Shown here: piece after piece, positions 56,492-64,000 of the stretch
Position numbering within the stretch: position 1 is the first letter of the stretch
Layout: every line of letters begins with the position of its first letter
NCBI GenBank assembly: GCA_021733665.1
Contig: JAHREI010000001.1
Coordinates: forward strand, 868,001 to 932,000
Reading direction: 5' to 3'
Length of the DNA: 64,000 nucleotides
Source: Bacillus subtilis
Lineage (GTDB): Bacteria; Pseudomonadota; Alphaproteobacteria; Rhizobiales; Rhizobiaceae
The notes under the pieces: model-generated
The model's input: the letters and a program-made list of their open reading frames with translations, nothing else
Told to the model about the DNA's origin: nothing
Database searches by the model: none
Position numbers and translations under genes: made by a program

Positions 56492-57637
56492 ATGAAATCT
56501 TTTGGTAGTTTTCGCCGTAAGTTCGCACCATGGAACGATCCGGCTGCCAAGCCCTATATTTCCTTCGAGAATATCGTCAAAAAATTCGATGATGTGACAG
56601 TGATTGATGATTTGTCGCTGAATATTTTTAATCGCGAGTTTTTTGCACTGCTCGGGGCCTCCGGTAGCGGCAAGTCGACTTTGATGCGTATGCTGGCGGG
56701 TTTCGAGGAGCCGACCTCCGGACGTATCATGCTGGACGGGCAGGATTTGCGCGGTATTCCGCCTTATAAGCGCCCTGTGAATATGATGTTCCAGTCCTAT
56801 GCTTTGTTTCCGCATATGACCGTTGAGCAGAATATTGCTTTCGGCTTGAAGCAGGATGGCATGGCCAAATCTGAAATGGCCGATCGTGTGAATGATATGC
56901 TGAAACTGGTAAAGCTGGAGAAGTTCTCCAAGCGCAAACCGCATCAGCTTTCCGGTGGTCAGCGCCAGCGTGTGGCTCTGGCACGCGCCGTTGCCAAGCG
57001 CCCGAAAGTCTTGTTGCTGGACGAGCCTTTGGGCGCGCTGGATAAGAAGCTGCGAGAAGAAACCCAGTTCGAGTTGATGGATTTGCAGATGAATCTCGGC
57101 CTGACCTTTTTGATCGTGACCCATGATCAGGAAGAGGCGATGACCATGGCAGACCGTATTGCTGTGCTCGATAAAGGCCAGATCATGCAGGTTGCAACAC
57201 CGGCAGAAGTCTATGAAGCGCCAAGCAGCAAATTCGTTGCGGACTTCATCGGTAATATCAACATTATTGAGGGCGAAGTCAGCCATTTTGCTAATGGCGA
57301 AGCGGAAATTGAAAGCGCGGTGAATAGTGTGACGATCCGCACCAAAACCGCCAAACAGCTGAGTAAAGGGCAAAAGGTCTGGTATGCGATCCGCCCTGAG
57401 AAAATCACCCTCAGCCGTGAAAAGCCGGAAGATGCGTCCATCAATGCCTTGCAGGGTGAATTGTGGGATATCGCCTATTTCGGCGATATGAATGTGTTCC
57501 ATGTGCGTCTTGCGAATGGCCGCACCATCAAAGCATCCAGCATGAACTCTGTGCGCCGCACCGATGATCCGCTGGGTTATGACGAGCAGGTCTGGGTGTC
57601 GTTTGAAGATGACGCCGGTATGGTTCTGGTTTCCTGA
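56492..57637 (+). CDS. potG: Putrescine ABC transporter ATP-binding protein
   Basis: 381 residues. Walker A is LLGASGSGKSTLMRM, the signature is LSGGQRQRVALARA and Walker B is VLLLDEPLGALDKK, followed by a switch histidine in LIVTHDQEEAM. A TOBE domain in the last 80 residues is typical of PotG/PotA. It powers uptake through PotH/PotI. The gap after it, 179 bases, contains three hairpins. Confidence 0.95.
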   Translation: MKSFGSFRRKFAPWNDPAAKPYISFENIVKKFDDVTVIDDLSLNIFNREFFALLGASGSGKSTLMRMLAGFEEPTSGRIMLDGQDLRGIPPYKRPVNMMFQSYALFPHMTVEQNIAFGLKQDGMAKSEMADRVNDMLKLVKLEKFSKRKPHQLSGGQRQRVALARAVAKRPKVLLLDEPLGALDKKLREETQFELMDLQMNLGLTFLIVTHDQEEAMTMADRIAVLDKGQIMQVATPAEVYEAPSSKFVADFIGNINIIEGEVSHFANGEAEIESAVNSVTIRTKTAKQLSKGQKVWYAIRPEKITLSREKPEDASINALQGELWDIAYFGDMNVFHVRLANGRTIKASSMNSVRRTDDPLGYDEQVWVSFEDDAGMVLVS

Positions 57638-57643
57638 TCACCT

Positions 57644-57690
57644 AAAGCGCATTCCGAAAAGTGTGAGCGGTTTTCGGATAAAATGCGCGT
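57644..57690. repeat. Rhizobiales-type intergenic palindromic repeat, copy 3
   Basis: GCGCATTCCGAAAAGTGTGA followed by CGGTTTTCGGATAAAATGCG is an inverted repeat whose inner part matches copies 1 and 2. It is the first of three stem-loops between potG and potH. Confidence 0.65.
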
Positions 57691-57694
57691 CATT

Positions 57695-57797
57695 AGAGCG
57701 CCGTGCGCCCGATAGGCGCACAAAGGTCGCTCTAACACTTTAAAACTAGAGCATAATTTCATCTAAAACTGTTTCAAGTTTAAGAAATTATGCTCTA
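57695..57797 (+). repeat. Two further hairpins between potG and potH
   Basis: AGAGCG...GTGCGCC (57703-57709) with GGCGCAC (57715-57721)...CGCTCT forms the second hairpin. TAGAGCATAATTTC (57747-57760) and GAAATTATGCTCTA (57784-57797), 14 bp perfect, form the third. The last ends 20 bases before the potH start. Confidence 0.75.
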
Positions 57798-57816
57798 AAG
57801 AATTGAGGAGTAGTCC

Positions 57817-58728
57817 ATGCAAAAATTAATTGCAGCTATTGCTTCCAGAGCGGTGATCGCCGTGCCTTATATCTGGCTCGGTCTGTTTTTTCTGATCCCG
57901 TTCTTCATTGTCTTCAAGATTTCGCTGTCGCAGGTGGCTATGGCGATACCGGCCTATGATCCGCGCTTTTTCTGGAGCGATGGTCTGAGTGTCATCTGGC
58001 AGAAAATTCAGCAGTTTTCTTTCGAGAACTATATCTGGCTGACGCAGGATTCGCTGTATTACAAAGCTTATTTGTCGAGCGTAAAGATTGCTGCCGTTTC
58101 GACCTTTCTGGCGCTGCTGATCGGTTTTCCGCTGGCCTATGGCATGGCGCGTGCGCCGCTGACATTACGCCCGACATTGCTGATGCTGGTGATCCTGCCA
58201 TTCTGGACATCCTTCCTGATCCGCGTTTACGCGTGGATTGCGATCCTCAAGCCGGAAGGTCTGCTCAATCAGTTTCTGATGTCGCTGAATATTATCGATA
58301 CGCCGTTGACGATCCTGAATACGGATACGGCGATCTATATCGGTATTGTCTATTCCTATCTGCCTTTCATGGTGCTGCCGATTTATTCGGCACTGGAAAA
58401 GATGGATTATTCACTGATCGAGGCGGCGCAGGATTTGGGCTGCACACCGCTGAAAGCCTTCTGGAAAATTACATTCCCGCTGGCTTTGCCGGGGGTAATT
58501 GCCGGTTCGATGCTGGTTTTCATTCCGGCCATTGGTGAGTTCGTTATCCCTGATTTACTTGGTGGTTCCAGCACATTGATGATCGGTAAAACCCTGTGGA
58601 GCGAGTTCTTCTCCAATCGTGACTGGCCGGTATCGGCTGCTGTGGCGGTGGTGCTGCTGGTTATTCTGGTCATTCCGATTGTGCTGTTCCAGAAGATGCA
58701 GACCCGTGCCGATGGGAGTGGCAAATAA
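57817..58728 (+). CDS. potH: Putrescine ABC transporter permease PotH
   Basis: 303 residues with about six membrane helices. The inner-membrane coupling loop, EAAQDLGCTPLKAFWKITFPLALPG, given as EAAQDLGCTPLKAFWKI, is the EAA motif that docks to PotG. AYVPLIWLGLF-like N-terminus reads YIWLGLFFLIPFFIVF. Start at 57817 follows GAGGAG. It forms the channel with PotI; its stop overlaps the potI start (TAATG). Confidence 0.94.
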   Translation: MQKLIAAIASRAVIAVPYIWLGLFFLIPFFIVFKISLSQVAMAIPAYDPRFFWSDGLSVIWQKIQQFSFENYIWLTQDSLYYKAYLSSVKIAAVSTFLALLIGFPLAYGMARAPLTLRPTLLMLVILPFWTSFLIRVYAWIAILKPEGLLNQFLMSLNIIDTPLTILNTDTAIYIGIVYSYLPFMVLPIYSALEKMDYSLIEAAQDLGCTPLKAFWKITFPLALPGVIAGSMLVFIPAIGEFVIPDLLGGSSTLMIGKTLWSEFFSNRDWPVSAAVAVVLLVILVIPIVLFQKMQTRADGSGK

Positions 58729-59552
58729 TGAATACAACATCTTGGTCTCGTTTTAACATTGTTTCCGTGGTGCTGGGCTTTGCCTTTCTCTATCTGCCGA
58801 TTGTATTGCTGGTGGTGTATTCCTTTAATGAATCGCGACTGGTGACCGTCTGGTCCGGTTTTTCGGTGAAGTGGTATGTCGAGCTTTTCAAAAATCAGGG
58901 TTTGAAAGATGCTGCGTGGGTAACGTTACGTGTTGGCGTCTTGTCAGCCACGATTGCCACGGTGCTTGGCACTCTGGGTGCGCTGGCTTTGACCCGCTAT
59001 ACGCGATTTCGCGGCCGCACTCTGTTCTCCGGCATGATTTATGCACCGCTGGTGATGCCGGAAGTGATTACCGGCCTGTCGCTGTTGCTGCTGTTTGTGG
59101 CTGTCGGTTTTGACCGCGGCTTCTGGACAGTGACACTGGCGCATATCACCTTTGCCATGTGTTTTGTGGCAGTGGTTGTGCAGTCGCGTCTGGTGAGTTT
59201 CGACCGCTCACTGGAAGAAGCGGCAATGGATCTCGGTGCGCCACCGGTGACAACTTTCATGAAAATCACTCTGCCGATTATCCTGCCGGCAGTGGTTTCC
59301 GGCTGGATGCTGGCTTTCACACTGTCGCTGGATGATCTGGTGATTGCGAGCTTTACCTCAGGGCCGGGTGCGACCACACTGCCGATGAAAATCTATAGTC
59401 AGGTGCGTCTGGGCGTAACACCGGAGATTAATGCGGTTTGTACTTTGCTGATCGGACTGGTGGCGACCGGCGTGATTATCGCTTCGGTCGTCAATAAGCG
59501 CCGCGTCGTACAGCGCCAGCGCGATGAGCAGGCAGCATTCCGTCTCGGTTGA
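58728..59552 (+). CDS. potI: Putrescine ABC transporter permease PotI
   Basis: 274 residues, six membrane helices. The N-terminus VVLGFAFLYLPIVLLVVYSFN and the EAA loop EEAAMDLGAPPVTTFMKIT are standard. It starts on the last base of the potH stop, so the two are translationally coupled. The C-terminal helix is followed by a basic tail. A terminator follows. Confidence 0.94.
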   Translation: MNTTSWSRFNIVSVVLGFAFLYLPIVLLVVYSFNESRLVTVWSGFSVKWYVELFKNQGLKDAAWVTLRVGVLSATIATVLGTLGALALTRYTRFRGRTLFSGMIYAPLVMPEVITGLSLLLLFVAVGFDRGFWTVTLAHITFAMCFVAVVVQSRLVSFDRSLEEAAMDLGAPPVTTFMKITLPIILPAVVSGWMLAFTLSLDDLVIASFTSGPGATTLPMKIYSQVRLGVTPEINAVCTLLIGLVATGVIIASVVNKRRVVQRQRDEQAAFRLG

Positions 59553-59577
59553 TGCTTTAAAAGTAGAACCAAAATTT

Positions 59578-59614
59578 AAAAAGCCGGTGTATCCTATGAT
59601 GCACCGGCTTTTTT
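59578..59614. terminator. Bidirectional terminator between potI and asmA-like gene
   Basis: AAAAGCCGGTG and CACCGGCTTTT form an 11-bp stem with a 12-base loop, flanked by A and T runs (59579-59612). Confidence 0.88.
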
Positions 59615-59616
59615 GC

Positions 59617-61605
59617 TTATTTCGATGGTGAAATAAACGGCCTGTCCCATGAGCCGCCAACAAAGAAATGCAGGTTTTCTGCCGGTGGGACGAGCGGCTC
59701 TGTTACCGTCAGCTCTGTGGGTTCCGGAGTAGTGACTGGAGCAGGCGGGGTTGCTTCACCACTATCTGTCTGTGTCTCCGTAGCTTCTTTTGCCGGTTGC
59801 GGCAGGGTCAATGTGCCGGACAGTGCCAGGCTGCGATCCGTCAGCGGAATAATACCGGTGAGCGACAAAGCGCCCTGTACGGTTTCGACTTTCGTGGTTT
59901 CCAGTGTGGCTACACCATCGCCAAGCGAGGCTTTGACATCAAGACGCTTGAAATCAAGGCTGACTTTGTCACGGCGTTGCAGCGCAAAGAAGCCTTCGCT
60001 TTTCATTCTGGCGATAAAATCATTGAGATCAAAGCCGAGCATCCGGCCATTATTCAGCGTAAAGCTGATCTGTCCGCGGGCATTTTGCAACATGCTGTGC
60101 AGGCTTTGCGGTGAGGTTTCAGCCGTTACCGAAAGATTGCCCTGACCGCTCAAAATAGGGTCGCTCAAGCCGAGAGCCGTCAGAAATGCAGCACTGTCAA
60201 TATTGGCAGCATTGAGACGGATGCCGATATTATCCTGTCCAGTTTCGGTTTGCGACAGTTTGATGCTGGTCTGGATAGAGCCTTTGAATGCCTTGGCATC
60301 ACCGATATCAAAAATGGCTTGCCCGTCACGGATTTGCAAGGCCGCGGCAAGTCCCGTCATCTGGGCTGCGCCGATTGTGGCGTTTTGTGAGGAAAGGCGG
60401 ATATCCAGATCGGCACTGTTCAGCAGTCGCGTGTCAATCATGCGCGGCGGGGCATAATAGTACCGGTAGGTATCATAAAGTTTGCTCTGCTCATCTTCAC
60501 TGACTTTGGTAACCAGTGTGGTCACCGTATGGAAGAACGAAACAGCATTGAGGGTCTGGAAAGCCAGTGTGCCGGTGACAGCCGGTCTTTGTTTGCCAAA
60601 TCCGATTTCAGCAGCGCCTTTGGCAGGCATATTATTGAGGTTCAGCGCAATATCAGCGAGTTTGATGCGCAGCGGCGTGGCGCTGATATTGGTCTCAATG
60701 CTAAAGGCATCCTCCTCAGTCGTACGCAAAGTATAGCTGGCATCCGAGGACAGGCCGAGCCAGTGCAGGCTTTCACTTAGCGAAGGGCTGGTGAGACTGA
60801 AAGCACCTTCGGTAAAGATATTCTCTGAAATATTGCTGCGCCCGTCAAAGCTGACCGACAGCGGTTTGCTGGAAATCTGCGCTGTAATCTGGCTCATGCC
60901 GCGTGCCAGCAGTTGTAATGGCTGGGCAACACTCAGATTATAGTCAGCTGTTTCTTCTTGCCAGACCGCTTTGCCTTTGACTGTCGCAGCACTGGTGGTC
61001 TGCGGCCAGTTGATGGTGGCGTTGATTGCAGTGATTTCTTTTTGTTGCTCGGTATTGCGGGTGGTGAAACCAATACTGCTGTCTTCCAGAACCAAACGGC
61101 CGAAAGGCATGGTTTGCAACTGTTTATCAGTGGTCTGGTCACTATCCGTCTTTTTTGCAGCCAGACTGCGTGCCTGACGAATGGCAAGACCGAGGCGACC
61201 AGAGGATGAGGCGAGAATATTCACAAATTGCGGCAGGTCTTCTACCGGCTCGCTCAAGTTGAAATGTGCTTTGATCAGACGGGTTTCTGAAAATGCGACA
61301 CGGCCGAACAGGGCATCCAGCGGCGACATTTCTACTTCAATACGCTCTGCGGTCATAAACGGTGCGTTGGTGTCACCCATCTTACTTAAGGTAACATCGC
61401 TCAAAGAAGCACGGAATACCGGAAAGAAACTCATGCGCGGCGGCTGACGGATCTCGACACTATAGCCGGTCCATGCGCTGATATTTTGTGCCAGATGTAA
61501 GCGGATTGCATCGGACGAGACAATATAAGGCAGGGCGGCCAGAGCGCCGACAACCAGCACTGCCAACAGGGTGATAACAGCCAGAACAGGGCGTATCAGT
61601 TTCAT
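59617..61605 (-). CDS. AsmA-family inner-membrane-anchored protein
   Basis: 662 residues from the ATG at 61605; the 61626 start is less likely. A single N-terminal helix (LAVITLLAVLVVGALAALPYIV) anchors a large periplasmic beta-rich body. The C-terminal AsmA_2 region has SVTAETSPQSLHSMLQNARG, shown as LQNARGQISFTLNNGRM, then ALSLTGIIPLTD-like strands and a Pro/Thr-rich tail. Family members (AsmA, TamB, YhdP) carry lipids between membranes. This may be an alphaproteobacterial AsmA protein with no operon partner here. Confidence 0.85.
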   Translation of the reverse strand: MKLIRPVLAVITLLAVLVVGALAALPYIVSSDAIRLHLAQNISAWTGYSVEIRQPPRMSFFPVFRASLSDVTLSKMGDTNAPFMTAERIEVEMSPLDALFGRVAFSETRLIKAHFNLSEPVEDLPQFVNILASSSGRLGLAIRQARSLAAKKTDSDQTTDKQLQTMPFGRLVLEDSSIGFTTRNTEQQKEITAINATINWPQTTSAATVKGKAVWQEETADYNLSVAQPLQLLARGMSQITAQISSKPLSVSFDGRSNISENIFTEGAFSLTSPSLSESLHWLGLSSDASYTLRTTEEDAFSIETNISATPLRIKLADIALNLNNMPAKGAAEIGFGKQRPAVTGTLAFQTLNAVSFFHTVTTLVTKVSEDEQSKLYDTYRYYYAPPRMIDTRLLNSADLDIRLSSQNATIGAAQMTGLAAALQIRDGQAIFDIGDAKAFKGSIQTSIKLSQTETGQDNIGIRLNAANIDSAAFLTALGLSDPILSGQGNLSVTAETSPQSLHSMLQNARGQISFTLNNGRMLGFDLNDFIARMKSEGFFALQRRDKVSLDFKRLDVKASLGDGVATLETTKVETVQGALSLTGIIPLTDRSLALSGTLTLPQPAKEATETQTDSGEATPPAPVTTPEPTELTVTEPLVPPAENLHFFVGGSWDRPFISPSK

Positions 61606-61727
61606 TGTGTTCCGATCATGTAACAAATTATATCAGGCTGTATCTGATTTAAACCAGGTGCAGCCTGTTGCAAAGAGCGGAGACGCAAGAAAGCACGGCA
61701 GCATGCGCACCGCTGCCGTTTCAAGGC

Positions 61728-64000
61728 CTATTCAGCCAGAACACGGGTTGGCGGAAAAGTGATTTCCACAGTTGTGCCCTGTTCCGGTGCAGATTCAATG
61801 GTGAATTGTGCACGGTTTGCCTCCACCATGGCTTTCGTCAGAGGCAGACCAAGGCCGGTGCCTTGCTGACGCCAGTCTTTGGTGTCAGGGTTTTTAACCT
61901 GTGTCTGGCTGTTGTGATTGCTGACCTGGCGGAAAGGTTTCAGTGCCTGCTCTAGTTCACTCTGGTTCATGCCGACGCCGGTATCACGGACGCGCATTAC
62001 CACATGACCGTCAGGCTCGTAATTGGTCGAAACAATCACCTGACCACCCTGACCGGTAAAGCGGATCGCGTTGGACAGAAGATTGAGAGCGACCTGACGA
62101 ATGGAACGCGCATCGGCGACAATATCCGGCAGGAAGGCTGAGAAACTGGAGCGGATGATCACGCGCTCACGGTTTGCCTGCGGCTGCATCAGCGCCACGG
62201 CTTCAGCCAATGCGTCATTGAGGGCAACTGCTTCAAATTCCAGATCAAGCGCACCGGCTTCAATCTTAGAAATATCCAGCAGATCATTCACAAGCGCCAG
62301 CACATGATTGCCGGAACGGTGAATGTCGCGCAGATATTCACGATAGCGGTCATTTCCGATCGGACCGAATTTTTCTTCGGCCATCAGTTCGGAGAAACCG
62401 ATAATTGCATTGAGCGGCGTGCGGATTTCATGGCTGATCCGTGCCAGAAACTCAGTTTTATGGGTCGAAGCGCGCTCGGCTTCCTGACGCGCAGAGGTCA
62501 GTTCTTCTTCCGCGCGTTTCCATTGCGTAATATCGCGCATGACCGCGCAATAGCCTTTGGAGGCAGGCAGTTTACCAATGGTCATAAATAGCGGGATGAA
62601 ACGTCCCTGCGCTTCACGACCGATCACTTCACGACCGTCATTGAGCAGGCTGGCAACGCCATCGCCGGACAGGCCGTGGATATAATCAATCGCAGCACGC
62701 TGGCTTTCAATCGCGAACAGAACAGCAAAAGACTTGCCGGAGAGTTCATTGATGTCATAGCCGAACAGCGCTGCCGCAGACTGGTTGAGCGAGCGGATTT
62801 TTCCATCCTGCCCGATGATGACCACGCCATCTGTTGCCGTATCCAGAATGGAGGTCAGTTCATCAACCTGCGTTTGCAGTGCCTGAAAATCAGGCTGGGC
62901 ACGGTAGTCGGCAGGAGCTGTGGTTTCAGCCTTGGCTTCATCCTGTGATGATTGTTCAGCCGACTGCAAGGCCAGTTCGGATTGCAGCTGATGCACAGGG
63001 TTATCCTGTGGTGCAGCATCAATATCCGCGATGGTTACCAGTTTCGGGCGGTTAGGCTTTGTGTCGGCATGATCGTCATTGTCAGCTTTTAGTACCAATT
63101 CCGGCAATAGGCTGAGCATCAGCGCACGGGCACCTTGCCACGGAACAGATTGCAAATGCGCTTCTACAATTTTGTGACCGCCATCGGCAAGACACAGGAT
63201 CATGCCGCTGAGATTGCTGTCATCAGCCTGTGCGAAGAGCGCATCAATGCCACCGGCATGACGCAAATCGTCCAGTGACTGGTAGCCGGTCATGGCGAAA
63301 AAGGCCTGATTGGCAAAATGCAACCGGTCAGCACTGTGGATCAGCACCGGAACAGGCAGGCCGCTTAGCACATGCAAATCTTCATCTTCCTGCGATGTGG
63401 TTTCAATCACAGGCGCAGGTTTTTCTGTATTCCGGTTTACATTGGCCGGCTCTACATCATGCGGATAAGGAATTTCTGTCGCTTTGACCGGTTCATCAGC
63501 AGGCACAACCTTCTCGGCAGGAGCGGAAGCCGGTTCATCCGCCTTGGCTTTCGGCGTCTTTTGTAAAACTTCACGGCGCAGGCGGTCTGCAATTTCACGG
63601 AATGCACTGCGTTCGGTCGGTGATAGGCCGTTTTCCGGACGGGCAGGGCGGATTTCCGTAATATTATTGGCTGTCTGTACTTCTGGCTCAGCGGGCTTTG
63701 TCTCTGCTTCACTGCCCGCAGGCTGCTTGCGCGCCTGCGTTGCCCGCAGCGCTTCCATCAGAATAATTTTTTCACTGCTCAGCGGTGCCGGTACAGCCTC
63801 ACTTGCAGGGGCTTCCGGTGCGGTTTCCTGTTTGGCAACCGGGCCGGAAATCAGGGCAATGCCAATGGACTCTGGATCGTTTTCCGCCAAGGCCGGATAT
63901 AGAACGCCAAAGCCGCTGAAACCGGAAAATGCTTTATCGCGGCCAAAGGCAGGCAGTGCTGCCAGATCAACCGGAATACGCTGGTCTGTGCCTTCTACCG
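61728..64000 (-). CDS. PAS-containing sensor histidine kinase, PdhS/PleC-like, N-terminus cut by window end
   Basis: 757 residues visible; the frame stays open to the right edge, so the TTG at 63890 is not the start. A Pro/Ala/Glu-rich linker precedes two PAS-type domains (LPVPVLIHSADRLHFANQAF and LDTATDGVVIIGQDGKIRSLN). The kinase core has the phosphorylated histidine in ARISHEIRTPLNAIIGFSEL and the ATPase blocks LNLLSNAIRFT, VRDTGVGM and GTGLGLPL. The block GNDRYREYLRDIHRSGNHVL is typical of the PdhS/PleC/DivJ cell-cycle kinases of Rhizobiales. PdhS is a polar kinase controlling DivK in Brucella. Assignment to PdhS itself is likely but unproven. Confidence 0.8.
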   Translation of the reverse strand, partial: VEGTDQRIPVDLAALPAFGRDKAFSGFSGFGVLYPALAENDPESIGIALISGPVAKQETAPEAPASEAVPAPLSSEKIILMEALRATQARKQPAGSEAETKPAEPEVQTANNITEIRPARPENGLSPTERSAFREIADRLRREVLQKTPKAKADEPASAPAEKVVPADEPVKATEIPYPHDVEPANVNRNTEKPAPVIETTSQEDEDLHVLSGLPVPVLIHSADRLHFANQAFFAMTGYQSLDDLRHAGGIDALFAQADDSNLSGMILCLADGGHKIVEAHLQSVPWQGARALMLSLLPELVLKADNDDHADTKPNRPKLVTIADIDAAPQDNPVHQLQSELALQSAEQSSQDEAKAETTAPADYRAQPDFQALQTQVDELTSILDTATDGVVIIGQDGKIRSLNQSAAALFGYDINELSGKSFAVLFAIESQRAAIDYIHGLSGDGVASLLNDGREVIGREAQGRFIPLFMTIGKLPASKGYCAVMRDITQWKRAEEELTSARQEAERASTHKTEFLARISHEIRTPLNAIIGFSELMAEEKFGPIGNDRYREYLRDIHRSGNHVLALVNDLLDISKIEAGALDLEFEAVALNDALAEAVALMQPQANRERVIIRSSFSAFLPDIVADARSIRQVALNLLSNAIRFTGQGGQVIVSTNYEPDGHVVMRVRDTGVGMNQSELEQALKPFRQVSNHNSQTQVKNPDTKDWRQQGTGLGLPLTKAMVEANRAQFTIESAPEQGTTVEITFPPTRVLAE

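Noticed and set aside
56450-57502. 350-codon minus-strand frame opposite potG
   Set aside because: Antisense of a clear ATP-binding protein; composition His/Gln rich with no motif.

Overview
The window looks like chromosomal DNA from a Hyphomicrobiales (Rhizobiales) alphaproteobacterium, most like the Brucella/Ochrobactrum/Pseudochrobactrum group. The reasons are the split F0 operon atpI-atpB-atpE-atpF'-atpF, a C4-pathway 5-aminolevulinate synthase, separate glyQ and glyS, a zwf/pgl/edd Entner-Doudoroff cluster, a PdhS-type kinase and intergenic palindromes of the Rhizobiales type. Base composition is moderate by eye. No tRNA, rRNA, CRISPR array, insertion sequence or prophage was seen. Both ends cut genes: a GlxA-type regulator on the left and a PdhS-like kinase on the right.

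Layout. 1-5 kb: GlxA-type regulator, small membrane protein, CAP-domain protein, MATE exporter and SleB-type cell wall hydrolase. 5-8.2 kb: F0 ATP synthase operon ending at a strong terminator. 8.3-15.4 kb: a minus-strand housekeeping block (rnhB, radical SAM protein, moaB-like, ispE, small membrane protein, S49 peptidase, nhaA, methyltransferase). 15.6-22 kb: plus-strand polyprenyl synthase, TPR protein, glyQ-glyS. 22-25.4 kb: pyrD with a DUF952 gene, a coiled-coil exported protein and proline iminopeptidase. 25.8-30 kb: a two-component pair like CrbR/CrbS (ErdR/MxtR), whose genes meet tail to tail with overlapping stop codons. 30-34 kb: mscL, abrB-like, hemA, TetR regulator. 34-38 kb: FAD/NAD(P) protein, two tandem polysaccharide deacetylases and a GT25 glycosyltransferase. 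38-42.6 kb: hypothetical genes, proC, folD (with a 27-nt tandem repeat at its end), a GNAT gene. 42.6-47 kb: edd, pgl, zwf. 47-51 kb: SDR, puuB-like, puuA-like. 51-55 kb: aceA and the divergent ScfR/RamB-like regulator. 55-59.6 kb: potFGHI. 59.6-64 kb: AsmA-family protein and PdhS-like kinase.

How the genes fit together. Three carbon/nitrogen modules stand out. One is acetate/fatty-acid use: a CrbS/R-like sensor pair plus isocitrate lyase and its divergent regulator, with repeated TTTGTAAATTTG sites between them. The second is the Entner-Doudoroff block, with a near-identical palindrome upstream of both zwf and edd. The third is putrescine uptake and gamma-glutamylation: potFGHI and puuA/puuB-like genes flanking the aceA locus. 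I found no convincing new multi-gene system. The best unexplained signals are non-coding: shared operator-like palindromes, intercistronic hairpins in the atp and pot operons, and dispersed palindromic repeats. Among proteins, the recent-looking deacetylase duplication stands out.
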